Origin: Imperialibacter sp. EC-SDR9
Lineage (GTDB): Bacteria; Bacteroidota; Bacteroidia; Cytophagales; Cyclobacteriaceae
Assembly (NCBI RefSeq): GCF_902498805.1
Contig: NZ_LR701576.1
Span: forward strand, 62,001-126,000
Direction: 5' to 3'
Length of the DNA: 64,000 nucleotides
A program made the translations under genes and the position numbers. Under the pieces are notes generated by a model, which worked only from the letters and a program-made list of their open reading frames with translations, ran no database searches and was not told where the DNA came from. Below, one piece after another: positions 51,132 to 60,862 of this stretch; the stretch's first letter is position 1, and every line of letters starts with the position of its first letter.

Positions 51132-53608
51132 TGACTTCTTTCGCCGACATCCTCCTTCCTGTGCCTATCCCGAGGTTGTTTACCTACGAGGTGCCGGCGG
51201 AGCATGTCGACAAAGCTGAATCTGGCAGAAGAGTGATTGTGCCTTTTGGGCAAAAGAAAGTACTAACCGGTGTTATCGTTCAACTTCATAGCACCAAACC
51301 CGAGAACTATGAAGCCCGTGAAATTCTGGATGTGCTGGACGACCAGCCGGTAATTGTTGACCAGCAGCTCCAACTTATTCAGTGGATGGCCAGCTACTAC
51401 ATGTGCACGCCTGGTGAAGTACTCAACGCCGCCCTTCCGTCCGGACTAAAACTCAGCAGCAAATCGATGGTGCAGAAACACCCGGACTTCGACCCCGATG
51501 ATGGTGCCCACACCTATTCCGACTCAGAGTGGAAGGTAGTAGAAGCGCTGGAAGAAAAAGAACACCTGAGCTATGACGAGATTTCGCAGATCACCGGCGT
51601 TAAAAACATCTACCACCTTATCAAATCGCTATCAGCCAAAGGAGCGATCCTGATTTTTGAGCAGCTCATTGAAAAGTACAAGCCGAAAAAAGAAAGGCGG
51701 GTGCGGCTGCAAGCATCCCTGGAGAATGATCTACTGGCGCTGGAAGCGCTCTTTCAAAAGCTCGAAAAGAAAGAAAAACAACTTGAGCTGGTAATGAAAT
51801 ACCTTAGAGAAGTGCCTGTGAATGAGCTGAAAGACAGAAACCAGCTGGGAGTTCCCAAAGGGGAATTCCTTGCATCGGGCCTTTCGACTTCGTCGCTTGG
51901 CACTTTAGTAAAAAATGGGGTGTTCGAAGAATTTGATAAGGTAATTTCAAGATTTGGCGAGCCAAAAAAGAAGGAAGCGGTTATCCCTGAGCTAACCTCA
52001 TTGCAGGAAGAGAAACTATCCGAAATCCATGGCCTCTTCGAGAAAAAATCGACGGTGCTACTGCACGGTGTTACCGGCAGCGGTAAAACGGAGATCTACA
52101 TTCGCCTGCTCCAGCAAGTGCTGGACGAAGGAGCTCAGGCGCTTTATTTGCTTCCGGAAATTGCACTCACAGCCCAGATTCTTCGCCGCCTGAAAAAAGT
52201 CTTCGGCGACAAAATCGGCATTTATCATTCCAAGTACTCCGACAATGAGCGGGTCGAAGTTTGGAACGGCGTGCTTTCCGGCCGATTCCCAATAGTCGTA
52301 GGTGTGCGGTCATCAGTTTTCCTGCCCTTCAACAACCTTTCTCTTATCATTATCGATGAGGAGCACGAGTCGTCGTACAAGCAATATGACCCGGCGCCCC
52401 GCTACCACGCCCGTGACACGGCCATTATGCTGGGGCAGATTCACCATGCCAAAATATTGTTAGGTTCCGCTACGCCGTCTGTTGAGAGCTACTACAACGC
52501 CGTGTATGAAAAGTACGGACTGGTAACACTGGAAACCCGGTTTGGTGAAGTGCAAATGCCGGAAACTGCCCTCATTGACCTGAAAGATGAGCGAAAGAAA
52601 AAACGAATGCACGGCGACCTGTCGCCGGGCTTGTTGCAAGCCATTGAGCAAACCCTGGAAGAAAATAAACAAGTCATCCTTTTTCAGAACAGGAGAGGCT
52701 ATGCACCCTATCTTCACTGCGAAGACTGTGCCCACATACCCAAGTGCGCCAACTGCTCGGTGAGCTTAACGTATCACATGTACCGGCAGGAGCTGCTCTG
52801 CCACTACTGTGGTTTCCGTGAACCCCTTCCGTCGCATTGTGAGGCGTGCGGTTCAGCCAAAATAAAAACGATTGGTTTCGGTACGGAAAAGCTGGAAGAT
52901 GATTTAAAGGTGTTGCTTCTCGCCGGCCGCATCAGCCGAATGGACTACGATACGACCCGTACGAGAAGTACTTACGAACAGCTCATCGAAAACTTTGAAA
53001 ATGGTGAAATCGATGTGCTGGTAGGCACACAAATGATCACCAAAGGTCTCGATTTTGACCATGTAGAGCTGGTGGGCATTTTGGACATCGACCGCATCAT
53101 TCATTTCCCCGACTTTCGTTCGCATGAGCGGGCCTTTCAAATGATGACACAGGTAAGTGGCCGGGCTGGCCGGCGATCAAATAATGGCAAAGTGATCATT
53201 CAGACCAACAACCCCGAGCAGCCTGTCTTTCATTTAGTACGAACCAACGACTACAAGCGATTCTACCAGATGGAGATTTTGGAGCGGGAAAGCTTTCACT
53301 ACCCGCCATTTGTGCGAATGATCCGGGTGCTTTTCCGAAACCAGGATAAACAACTGGTTTGGGAAACCGCCAACCACTATTTGAAAAGTATTCAAAGTTC
53401 GCTGGGAGGCCACAGAATACTTGGCCCCCAGGAACCGTTAATAGCAAGAATACGAAATCAATACCATCAGGAAATTACCATCAAGTTGGAAAAAGGTGGC
53501 ATTTCTATCCCCAAGGCCAAAGAATTCCTGACTCAAAAGGTGGAAGAATTGCAACAGGATAAAATATTCCGCCAGACATCCGTTATTTTTGATGTCGATC
53601 CGCAGTAA
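51131..53608 (+). CDS. priA: Primosomal protein N' (replication restart helicase)
   Basis: 825 residues. N-terminal DNA-binding domain FADILLPVPIPRLFTYEVPA, then SF2 helicase: Walker A GVTGSGKTEIYI near residue 313, DEEH motif, LGSATPSVES, and GTQMITKGLDFDHVELVGIL. The zinc-binding insert lies at about 530-577 (CEDCAHIPKCANCS, CHYCGF, CEACGS). It loads the replicative helicase at stalled forks. Normal length. Overlaps the PIN toxin gene by one base. Confidence 0.97.
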   Translation: MTSFADILLPVPIPRLFTYEVPAEHVDKAESGRRVIVPFGQKKVLTGVIVQLHSTKPENYEAREILDVLDDQPVIVDQQLQLIQWMASYYMCTPGEVLNAALPSGLKLSSKSMVQKHPDFDPDDGAHTYSDSEWKVVEALEEKEHLSYDEISQITGVKNIYHLIKSLSAKGAILIFEQLIEKYKPKKERRVRLQASLENDLLALEALFQKLEKKEKQLELVMKYLREVPVNELKDRNQLGVPKGEFLASGLSTSSLGTLVKNGVFEEFDKVISRFGEPKKKEAVIPELTSLQEEKLSEIHGLFEKKSTVLLHGVTGSGKTEIYIRLLQQVLDEGAQALYLLPEIALTAQILRRLKKVFGDKIGIYHSKYSDNERVEVWNGVLSGRFPIVVGVRSSVFLPFNNLSLIIIDEEHESSYKQYDPAPRYHARDTAIMLGQIHHAKILLGSATPSVESYYNAVYEKYGLVTLETRFGEVQMPETALIDLKDERKKKRMHGDLSPGLLQAIEQTLEENKQVILFQNRRGYAPYLHCEDCAHIPKCANCSVSLTYHMYRQELLCHYCGFREPLPSHCEACGSAKIKTIGFGTEKLEDDLKVLLLAGRISRMDYDTTRTRSTYEQLIENFENGEIDVLVGTQMITKGLDFDHVELVGILDIDRIIHFPDFRSHERAFQMMTQVSGRAGRRSNNGKVIIQTNNPEQPVFHLVRTNDYKRFYQMEILERESFHYPPFVRMIRVLFRNQDKQLVWETANHYLKSIQSSLGGHRILGPQEPLIARIRNQYHQEITIKLEKGGISIPKAKEFLTQKVEELQQDKIFRQTSVIFDVDPQ

Positions 53609-53610
53609 CT

Positions 53611-54351
53611 ATGAAGCTGGGCAAAAACATAAACTATTTGCAAATTCTTCTTTTCCTATTGGCAGGCACCTTGCTGTGGTCTTGTCTTGGCGAGGTAGAA
53701 CCTTACGAAAAAGAGCCAGCGGTAAAAGTCAGGTTTTTCAACATTGACAGTCTGCAAAAAATTAATTCGGCCATTGCAGCGATCGACACTGCTGTCAAAC
53801 ATTTAACTACGGAAAAAACAGCTCGTACTACTCAGCTTTCGGCACTCAACACCTCACTAACTTCCCTCAACAAGCAAATTACTGAAGGCAACAATGATCT
53901 GATCCCCGAAAGAGATTCAGTGCAGGCAGCGATCACAGAAGTCATGGCCAGGCAAACGGAGATTACCACAGAACAAGCCGCCCTTGCAGCAGCAAAGACA
54001 CCGCTCACCAAAACAGCGGCAGCTATTAACAAAGGCACAGTTTTGATCAGTAGCATCACCGCCAATGGCAATAAAGTTTCGTATTCAGACAGCGCCAACA
54101 CTTTCAGTCTGCCTTTGAACATGAATGCAACTAGTCAGGTGTACTATTTCGAAATCAATGGTAAGGTGGATAGCATGGAGCTTACTTATTCGTTTATTGA
54201 AGACCTTACGGCCAAGAGCTACACCAGGCTTATTGGCACCAACATTGAAAGAACCGACGACAAGTTTTCATTTGACAGTGTGAAAGTATACTGCAAAGCA
54301 TTACCTGACCCTTGCCTGAGCACAAAAACTACCATCAATGTCTATTTCTAA
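53611..54351 (+). CDS. Lipoprotein with coiled coil, unknown
   Basis: 246 residues with a lipoprotein signal (LWSCLG, Cys25). Residues about 45-130 form a coiled coil (TTEKTARTTQLSALNTSLTS, EVMARQTEITTEQAALAAAK), followed by a beta-rich domain. It starts 2 nt after priA and overlaps the next gene by 14 nt. The pair looks like a small outer-membrane or periplasmic module with no recognised family. Confidence 0.7.
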   Translation: MKLGKNINYLQILLFLLAGTLLWSCLGEVEPYEKEPAVKVRFFNIDSLQKINSAIAAIDTAVKHLTTEKTARTTQLSALNTSLTSLNKQITEGNNDLIPERDSVQAAITEVMARQTEITTEQAALAAAKTPLTKTAAAINKGTVLISSITANGNKVSYSDSANTFSLPLNMNATSQVYYFEINGKVDSMELTYSFIEDLTAKSYTRLIGTNIERTDDKFSFDSVKVYCKALPDPCLSTKTTINVYF

Positions 54352-55168
54352 GGCTGCCATATTGTTGTTATTTGCGCTGGTCAGCCTGTCGGCTTACGGC
54401 CAGGATATTGGCAGGCCAAAACCACCAAGAACACGGGTGAATCCAGATGGCCTGGCTGATACAACCAAGACCGCCAAACCGGAGCTTCCCGCCATTGAGG
54501 AAGAAAACGATGAGGAGGCGGAAATGAAACCTGCGAAGGTAAAGGATACCACCGACTATCCGTTTCTGACGGAGCTGCACCTCCTTCTCGACTATGGAAA
54601 GCTGCTTACATTGCCCACCCCTTTCGAAAGCAAGGCGGAGGGAGGTATCCAGGCTGTGTTTGAAAATAGGTATGTCGGCAGCATCAGTTATGGCTACGGC
54701 AGCATCAACCCAACGGGAGCCTACAAAAACTCCGACTACAACGCCACCGGCACGTATATAAAGCCCGGTATGTTCTACCAATTAGCCATTAACCCTAAAA
54801 ATAAATTACTGCTTGGTGCACAGTACGGCATGGCGTCTTTTGAAGACTCCGGGGTAACCACCATAGAAAGTGGCTCGGGTCTATTCGAACCCTACGAAAG
54901 GGCCTACGCCCGAGGTGGCCTTAAGGCAAGCTGGCTGGAGATTTCTATTCAGTCAGAAGGAAACTTCAGAGGCAATTTCTGGCTGGGATTCAGGGCGTCT
55001 TACCGCCATTTGATCAATATTGATAACCCAGGCGATCCGGATGTGCTTATTGTTCCAGGCTATGGGAAAACGGTTGGCAGCGGAGTACCCGCTGTTAATC
55101 TATTTTTGAAGTACAAGCTTAACTTCTTCCACCCTCCTGTGGTAGTGGTGCCTGAATCAGAAGACTAG
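54338..55168 (+). CDS. Secreted beta-barrel-like protein, unknown
   Basis: 276 residues with a signal peptide (AAILLLFALVSLSAYGQDIG) and an acidic low-complexity stretch after about residue 50. Strand-rich middle (GGIQAVFENRYVGSISYGYG, GMFYQLAINPKNKLLLGAQY, GNFWLGFRASYRHLINI) suggests an outer-membrane barrel. Its stop and that of surE share the sequence CTAG (55165-55168) on opposite strands. Partner of the preceding lipoprotein. Confidence 0.7.
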   Translation: MSISKAAILLLFALVSLSAYGQDIGRPKPPRTRVNPDGLADTTKTAKPELPAIEEENDEEAEMKPAKVKDTTDYPFLTELHLLLDYGKLLTLPTPFESKAEGGIQAVFENRYVGSISYGYGSINPTGAYKNSDYNATGTYIKPGMFYQLAINPKNKLLLGAQYGMASFEDSGVTTIESGSGLFEPYERAYARGGLKASWLEISIQSEGNFRGNFWLGFRASYRHLINIDNPGDPDVLIVPGYGKTVGSGVPAVNLFLKYKLNFFHPPVVVVPESED

Positions 55169-55941
55169 AAGTCCCATTCGTCGTTAAGGATAGGCAATGC
55201 ATGGTGAGCAGTCAGGTCGTACTGGCAAGGTACGATGGAGATATAGTTATTGGCAATGGCCCATTCGTCGTTGTCCTCGCCCTTGTCGAAGTTCACAAAG
55301 TTTCCCGCCATCCAGAAATACTGACGACCGTAGGGGTCGTGGCGCAAATCGAATTCCTCTTGCCATTTGGCATTCGCCTGGCGGCACATTTTAATGCCTT
55401 TGATGGCCTCGTTCCTCTTTGGTGGAATATTCACATTGAGCGCTACCCCCTTCGGGATACCCTTTTCCAATGCCTGCTTTGCTATTTTCAGAATGAATTC
55501 GTCCACATGGGAGAAATCTGCTTCCTGTGAATAATCACATAGCGAGAACCCGATAGCTGGCAAACCCTCCATGGCGGCTTCTATGGCCGCCGACATGGTA
55601 CCTGAGTATAATACGCTGATCGACGTATTACTTCCATGATTGATGCCACTAACGACCAGGTCGGGCCGGATGTCTTTCAATATATAGTGCTTACCAATTT
55701 TCACGCAGTCGGCTGGTGTTCCGCTGCATTTATAAGCCTTTACATCGCCAAAAATATCGTCCGTGTCCAACCTCAAGGTGTCGCCAATGGTGATGGCATG
55801 TCCCATGCCTGATTGCGGACTGTCGGGTGCTACCACAACTACCTCACCAAGTGTTTTCATCAGCTCCACCAGTTTCCTAATGCCACGACTGGTTATTCCA
55901 TCGTCGTTGGAAACGAGGATGAGGGGTTTCTTTTTTGCCAT
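55165..55941 (-). CDS. surE: 5'/3'-nucleotidase SurE
   Basis: 258 residues from the ATG at 55941 (an upstream in-frame TTG is not needed). SurE features are LILVSNDDGITSRGIRKLVE with the metal-binding Asp13-Asp14, SGINHGSNTSISVLYSGTMS and AAIEAAMEGLPAIGFS. It removes phosphate from nucleoside monophosphates in stationary phase. Ends convergent with the barrel gene, sharing CTAG. Confidence 0.96.
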   Translation of the reverse strand: MAKKKPLILVSNDDGITSRGIRKLVELMKTLGEVVVVAPDSPQSGMGHAITIGDTLRLDTDDIFGDVKAYKCSGTPADCVKIGKHYILKDIRPDLVVSGINHGSNTSISVLYSGTMSAAIEAAMEGLPAIGFSLCDYSQEADFSHVDEFILKIAKQALEKGIPKGVALNVNIPPKRNEAIKGIKMCRQANAKWQEEFDLRHDPYGRQYFWMAGNFVNFDKGEDNDEWAIANNYISIVPCQYDLTAHHALPILNDEWDF

Positions 55942-55947
55942 TGTCAA

Positions 55948-56577
55948 TTATTTCACTGAGTTGTAAAAGGCCACGATACGCACAAGGTCTCTGATCTTAT
56001 CTGGCGATAAACGATTTTTTTTCATGAAAGGCTTTACTTCCGACCATCGGTCACGCATAGCATCCTGAAGCTCGGGCTTCTTCCCGTTATACAGTCTTAT
56101 ATTGCCTTTTTTGTCAAGAAAGTAGAAACTATAGTCAAGCCTTTGCCTCGTTTGGTTGTAGCCACTAAAAGAATAGCTTTGAACAGACGGCACAGTTTCC
56201 TGAATTATTGCCTCTCTGGTCAGCAAGGACAGCTCGCCCTCGTACAACAGTTCGAAAAGCATCGGCACCTTGTAGTCGTAGTTCACTGCATAAGGCAGCG
56301 AATAAAACTGCCTGTAGTTTTCGGTTGTCTTGTCGTAAAATTCTATGAAGACAATTTTGCGGCTTGAGAAAGTGTTGATCCGATCCCGGTTTCTTACTTG
56401 CACCAAGTCGTTCGGCAGGTCGTATTTGATCTCCCCTCTCAGGGTGTCAGCATCATCATTCACTATCCAGCCGTCGTGCCAATACTCTGAAGGAAAATAC
56501 TGAGCATAGGCTGAACTACTGATCAAAAGAGAAAATAAAAAAAATAAAAAAAACGAGTACTTTCCCATCCTCCTCAT
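55948..56577 (-). CDS. Secreted protein of unknown function
   Basis: 209 residues with a signal peptide (YSFFLFFLFSLLISSSAYAQ); Met4 is an alternative start. The mature part is a strand-rich domain (HDGWIVNDDADTLRGEIKYD, VLIEFYDKTTENYRQFYSLP-like) common in Bacteroidota but without a known role. It is 6 nt upstream of surE on the same strand and may be co-transcribed with it. Confidence 0.7.
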   Translation of the reverse strand: MRRMGKYSFFLFFLFSLLISSSAYAQYFPSEYWHDGWIVNDDADTLRGEIKYDLPNDLVQVRNRDRINTFSSRKIVFIEFYDKTTENYRQFYSLPYAVNYDYKVPMLFELLYEGELSLLTREAIIQETVPSVQSYSFSGYNQTRQRLDYSFYFLDKKGNIRLYNGKKPELQDAMRDRWSEVKPFMKKNRLSPDKIRDLVRIVAFYNSVK

Positions 56578-56612
56578 ACTACAATATTACATTTCCAAAG
56601 CAAAACGAACCA

Positions 56613-57833
56613 CTATTTCTCTTTCAAAATCAAATGACCCATTTTATCACGTTTGGTTGTGAGGTACTTTTCATTAAACTCATTAGGAGCCACCTCAATT
56701 GCCAGGTTGTCTACAATTTCCAAGCCATATCCCAGCAAACCTGCTCTTTTCTTGGGGTTGTTCGTGATCAAACGTAATTTACTGATGCCAAGATCTCGTA
56801 GTATCTGTGCACCAACGCCATAATCTCTTTCATCCATTTTATACCCCAAATGAAGGTTAGCTTCCACGGTATCCATTCCCTCCTCCTGTAGCTTGTAGGC
56901 TCTCAGTTTCGCCTCCAGTCCTATACCACGGCCCTCCTGGTTCATATATAACACGACACCTTTACCTTCCTTTTCCACCATTGTCATGGCATTATGAAGC
57001 TGTTCGCCGCAATCACACCTGTGAGAGCCAAATATATCGCCCGTAACACAGGAAGAGTGTACCCTTACCAGGACTGGCTCACCTGGCTCCCAGGCTCCCT
57101 TTACGAGTGCCAGATGCTGCTCGCCTGTGTTTTTCTGCTTATACGCATGAAGCTGAAAGGTACCATATTCTGTGGGCATCTTCACATCCACCAGTTTTTC
57201 TATCAGAGACTCCTTCTCAAGACGATAAGTGATCAGGTCTTTGATAGAGACAAGTTTGAGATTGAACCTTTCGGCTACTTTTTTAAGGTCTGGCAGGCGG
57301 GCCATAGAGCCATCCTCATTCATAATCTCAACCAGCACTCCAGCAGGGTAAAGCCCCGCCATTCTGGCAAAATCAATCGCTGCTTCTGTGTGACCTGAAC
57401 GCCGCAGAACGCCACCTTTCTTAGCTTTTAGGGGGAAAATGTGACCGGGCTTCCCAAACTCTTCCGGCTGAGCCTTTGGGTCAACAAGCGCCTGAATAGT
57501 CACCGACCTGTCTTTGGCGGAAATGCCTGTGGTTACTCCCCTGCCTCTCAGGTCTACCGACACAGTAAATGGCGTTTCGTGAAGCGCTGTGTTTTTGCCA
57601 ACCATCAGTTCCAGCCCCAGCTCTTCGCATCGCTCTTCCACCAATGGCACGCAAATAAGACCTCTGCCGTGGGTAGCCATGAAATTGATGATTTCAGGAG
57701 TGACAGTTTCCGCAGCACATATAAAATCGCCTTCGTTTTCTCTGTCCTCGTCGTCAACTACGATGATGATCTCTCCTCTTTTTATCGCCTCAATGGCGTC
57801 CTCTATTTTATCGAGTTCTATATTTTCTTGCAT
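56613..57833 (-). CDS. ribBA: Bifunctional DHBP synthase/GTP cyclohydrolase II
   Basis: 406 residues from the ATG at 57833; an in-frame extension to a TTG at 57902 would overlap a perfect -7 element and is rejected. N-terminal Rib[28 protein letters not shown]-terminal Rib[21 protein letters not shown] with the zinc cysteines, [17 protein letters not shown] and [11 protein letters not shown]. Both supply precursors of riboflavin. It lies downstream of dnaG with its own promoter. Confidence 0.96.
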   Translation of the reverse strand: MQENIELDKIEDAIEAIKRGEIIIVVDDEDRENEGDFICAAETVTPEIINFMATHGRGLICVPLVEERCEELGLELMVGKNTALHETPFTVSVDLRGRGVTTGISAKDRSVTIQALVDPKAQPEEFGKPGHIFPLKAKKGGVLRRSGHTEAAIDFARMAGLYPAGVLVEIMNEDGSMARLPDLKKVAERFNLKLVSIKDLITYRLEKESLIEKLVDVKMPTEYGTFQLHAYKQKNTGEQHLALVKGAWEPGEPVLVRVHSSCVTGDIFGSHRCDCGEQLHNAMTMVEKEGKGVVLYMNQEGRGIGLEAKLRAYKLQEEGMDTVEANLHLGYKMDERDYGVGAQILRDLGISKLRLITNNPKKRAGLLGYGLEIVDNLAIEVAPNEFNEKYLTTKRDKMGHLILKEK

Positions 57834-57886
57834 CGGGCTAATTGCACCCTTCGGGGTGTCTGCTAATTTTTTAACACTCTTAAAAT

Positions 57887-57894
57887 CAAAAGTA
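57887..57894 (-). promoter_or_regulatory. -7 element of ribBA
   Basis: On the minus strand TACTTTTG, an exact -7 match, lies 53 nt before the ribBA ATG. A leader hairpin CACCC-CGAA-GGGTG follows at about 57845-57858. A -33 TTG at the usual distance was not found. No FMN riboswitch pattern is evident. Confidence 0.5.
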
Positions 57895-57950
57895 TTCCGC
57901 AAAGGTTCATTTTAATATGCATACTGGCAAATCAGAAGCTCTGCCGGGCC

Positions 57951-59915
57951 TTAACCGACGGTGACAACACCAAGGATTCCAGCTAAACCCATTTCTATCT
58001 TCTTGAGTGCCTCATGGTGCTCCATTATCTCCACCTGCTCGGCCTCAGTTTCCGCAGTTTTCAATTTGTCAAGATTCTCTTTGATCACTGCCCTGACTGT
58101 CCGAAGCTTAAGCCTGACGATATTGGCATAGGTAGCACCTTTCAGGTCGTTTCTTTCACTGTTTACTTTGATGTCGAACTTCTCAGTCCAATGATGGCTC
58201 ACCTCATGCCGCTCAGTAATCAAATCGATCACTTCTTTCTTCATTGGTTCGGTGCCATGCTTCAACACATAGTCCGCATCTATCACGTCTCCATCTACCA
58301 GCTTGTTCTTAAACATATCGAGGATTTGCGCATACACAGGGTGACTGAAATGCACCTCGTCTGTTTCATGCAGAAAGTAATCGGCGAGCAGCTGATCTAC
58401 TTCCTCGGTTCCCTTTATCACGAATTGACCATAGTTGAGCAAAAGCCTCAGGCTTTCCCTTTCCTGAATCATTTTTGGGTCAACCTCCGGCTTTGCGAGC
58501 GTTGAAATAGCCGCATCAGGTGAACTCTCAGGTGCTGAACCGGAGCTGTCGAGGTCGAGCCGCTGCCTGGTTTGCTGCCGTTCCCTCTCCTTTTGCTGCT
58601 GTTGCCCCTGCTCAATGAGCATTTTGTTCATCTCAGCAACAATCACAGCCTCATCCATGTCCATTAGCTGGCTGCACTCCCTGGCAAAAACAAGCCGCTT
58701 AATGGCGTCAGGTATCTTCGCAATGCTACCCACAATCTCCCTGATGGTACCCGCCTTTTTTATGGGGTCGCTGCCGGCATCCTTAAGGTACAGATGTGTT
58801 TTGAAGGCAATAAAATCTTCGCTGTTCTTTTCCAGGAAAGCTTTGAACGCAGAAGCACCCAGCTGTTGAGAGTAGCTGTCGGGGTCCTCTCCCTCCGGAA
58901 AAACGACCGCTCTCACATTGAGCCCTTCTTCGAGCAGCATATCAATTCCTCGCATACTCGCTTTGATTCCCGCAACGTCACCGTCAAAAAGTGTAGTGAC
59001 ATTCTGAGTAAAGCGGCTGATGAGTTTGATATGCTCACGTGTGAGCGAGGTACCCGAAGAAGCCACAACATTCTTAACACCGGCCTGGTGCATCGAAATA
59101 ACGTCGGTGTAGCCTTCCACCAGGTAGCAATTGTCCTCGTTCCGAATAGCCTGCTTGGCCTGGAACATCCCAAAAAGGACATTGCTTTTATGGTAAACAG
59201 GTGACTCAGGGGAGTTAATATATTTAGGCTGGTTCTCTGCCTTTTTCAGTATCCTGGCGCCAAATCCGATGACCTTGCCCGACGGGTTATGAATTGGAAA
59301 CATGACCCTTCCCCGGAAGCGGTCATATTTTTTTCCGTCTTCTTTGGCGAGAACCAAGCCCGCCTTTTCCATCATCTCTTCAGTGAAGCCATTCTTGGAG
59401 GCATACTTCATGAAGCCGTCCCACTTGTCGTGGCTATAGCCCAGATCAAAGGCCTTGATGGTTTCGTCCGAGAAACCCCTTTCTTTAAAATAGCTCAGTC
59501 CAATGGCCTGCCCTTCATCATCTTCCCACAAAAGCTGCTTATAATACCCTTTGGCATGATCTAGTAAGATCAGCAGGCTTTCCTTTTCATTGAACTCCTT
59601 GATCTGGTCGGGTGTGGCCTCCTCTTCTTCTACCTCAATGCCATATTTGTTGGCCAGGTGCTTAAGTGCCTCCACATATCCGAGGCCCTCAATATCCATA
59701 ATGAAAGAAATGGCGTCGCCACCTTTTCCGCACCCAAAGCACTTGTAAATGCCCTTGTTGGGAGCTACTGAAAAGCTGGGCGACTTCTCATCATGAAAGG
59801 GGCAGCAGGCCCAAAAGTTCTGGCCCTTTTTCTTTAGCGAAACATAGTCGGACACCACCTCCTGGATGTCCATCCGGGATTGTATTTCTGTTATGATGTG
59901 GTCGCTGATGCGCAT
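57951..59915 (-). CDS. dnaG: DNA primase
   Basis: 654 residues. CHC2 zinc ribbon with Cys38, His41, Cys59 and Cys62 (CPFHDEKSPSFSVAP, YKCFGCGKGG), then the TOPRIM core EGYTDVISMHQAGVKNVVAS and DGDVAGIKASMRGIDMLLEE. The C-terminal part is the helicase-binding-like region. It makes RNA primers in replication. Upstream of ribBA. Confidence 0.97.
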   Translation of the reverse strand: MRISDHIITEIQSRMDIQEVVSDYVSLKKKGQNFWACCPFHDEKSPSFSVAPNKGIYKCFGCGKGGDAISFIMDIEGLGYVEALKHLANKYGIEVEEEEATPDQIKEFNEKESLLILLDHAKGYYKQLLWEDDEGQAIGLSYFKERGFSDETIKAFDLGYSHDKWDGFMKYASKNGFTEEMMEKAGLVLAKEDGKKYDRFRGRVMFPIHNPSGKVIGFGARILKKAENQPKYINSPESPVYHKSNVLFGMFQAKQAIRNEDNCYLVEGYTDVISMHQAGVKNVVASSGTSLTREHIKLISRFTQNVTTLFDGDVAGIKASMRGIDMLLEEGLNVRAVVFPEGEDPDSYSQQLGASAFKAFLEKNSEDFIAFKTHLYLKDAGSDPIKKAGTIREIVGSIAKIPDAIKRLVFARECSQLMDMDEAVIVAEMNKMLIEQGQQQQKERERQQTRQRLDLDSSGSAPESSPDAAISTLAKPEVDPKMIQERESLRLLLNYGQFVIKGTEEVDQLLADYFLHETDEVHFSHPVYAQILDMFKNKLVDGDVIDADYVLKHGTEPMKKEVIDLITERHEVSHHWTEKFDIKVNSERNDLKGATYANIVRLKLRTVRAVIKENLDKLKTAETEAEQVEIMEHHEALKKIEMGLAGILGVVTVG

Positions 59916-60074
59916 GGGGGTTCGAAGTTACGAAGTAAATCCGACTCCGATAAAGCCGACGGGCCCAAAGTTGATGATCAATCCGTGTCTGGCGATACTT
60001 TCAGGTAAAAGGCATTGCTCCGTTTATCAAAGAGGGTGAAAACCTATTTTGAAAAAGATACTACTTTTGCCCGG

Positions 60075-60734
60075 ATGGAGAAGATTACTGTAGAATGGGG
60101 CGGCCTGATCATTATGGAGCCTATGGCGATTGTGTGGAACTGGCTGATTACCATTTTTGGTGTGATGGCGTATTTTAAGCTGCGTAAAAACACCTCTCCC
60201 CCATACAAAAACTGGAGTTTGTTCTTCCTCATCCTTGGCATTTCAGGATTTTTCGGAGGACTTGGGCACGGGCTTTTCCACTACTGGGGACTCACCGGAA
60301 AAATACTTCCCTGGACAACCGGCATCTTGTCAGTCTACTTTGCCGAAAGAGGCATTTACGCCTTTATCCCCGCCGAAAAAGAGGTTTGGAAAAAGAGACT
60401 ACAGCTGTTTTCCCTTTTGAAAATGATCATCATGCTGGCCGGCATGGCCTTCGTCTCCTTTGACTTTTCTTGGACTAAAAACAACTCAATTATTGGTCTT
60501 ACCCTTATTGTGGGCCTAGGGGGTTATTTACTTAGCCGGAAATATAAAGAATTGGTATATTTTCCTGTTGGCATACTTGTTCTTAGCTCCGCCGCTTTTG
60601 TTCACGGGTTCGACATCAATATACACCCATGGTTTAACAGGGACGATCTCGCTCATCTTATTATGCTTGCCGGCATGAGTTTTTTTCTGGTGGCCCTTCA
60701 GAAATTTGATTTGAAATCGCCTCAGGCTAGTTGA
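60075..60734 (+). CDS. Multi-pass membrane protein (DUF6962-like)
   Basis: 219 residues from ATG 60075 with about seven hydrophobic segments: IVWNWLITIFGVMAYFKL, LFFLILGISGFFGGLGHGLF, ILSVYFAERGIYAFI and so on. The sequence resembles a family of Bacteroidota membrane proteins of unknown role (DUF6962-like; uncertain). A start at Met34 of the longest frame (60114) is possible, because TACTTTTG at 60062-60069 looks like a -7 element just upstream. Confidence 0.65.
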   Translation: MEKITVEWGGLIIMEPMAIVWNWLITIFGVMAYFKLRKNTSPPYKNWSLFFLILGISGFFGGLGHGLFHYWGLTGKILPWTTGILSVYFAERGIYAFIPAEKEVWKKRLQLFSLLKMIIMLAGMAFVSFDFSWTKNNSIIGLTLIVGLGGYLLSRKYKELVYFPVGILVLSSAAFVHGFDINIHPWFNRDDLAHLIMLAGMSFFLVALQKFDLKSPQAS

Positions 60735-60862
60735 AAGGCCTCTGAAAGCCTCATGCGTTCAATAAACTTTGAGCTTTCCCAACTTTATCCTTCTTCTCAT
60801 TGTTACATGCTGGTATAAGCATTAATTTGCAACAGTTTTGCATCAGAAGAGCCATTTTCTAC

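Noticed and set aside
57834-57902. N-terminal extension of ribBA from a TTG
   Set aside because: The extension covers a perfect -7 element and has no counterpart in RibBA; the ATG at 57833 is preferred.
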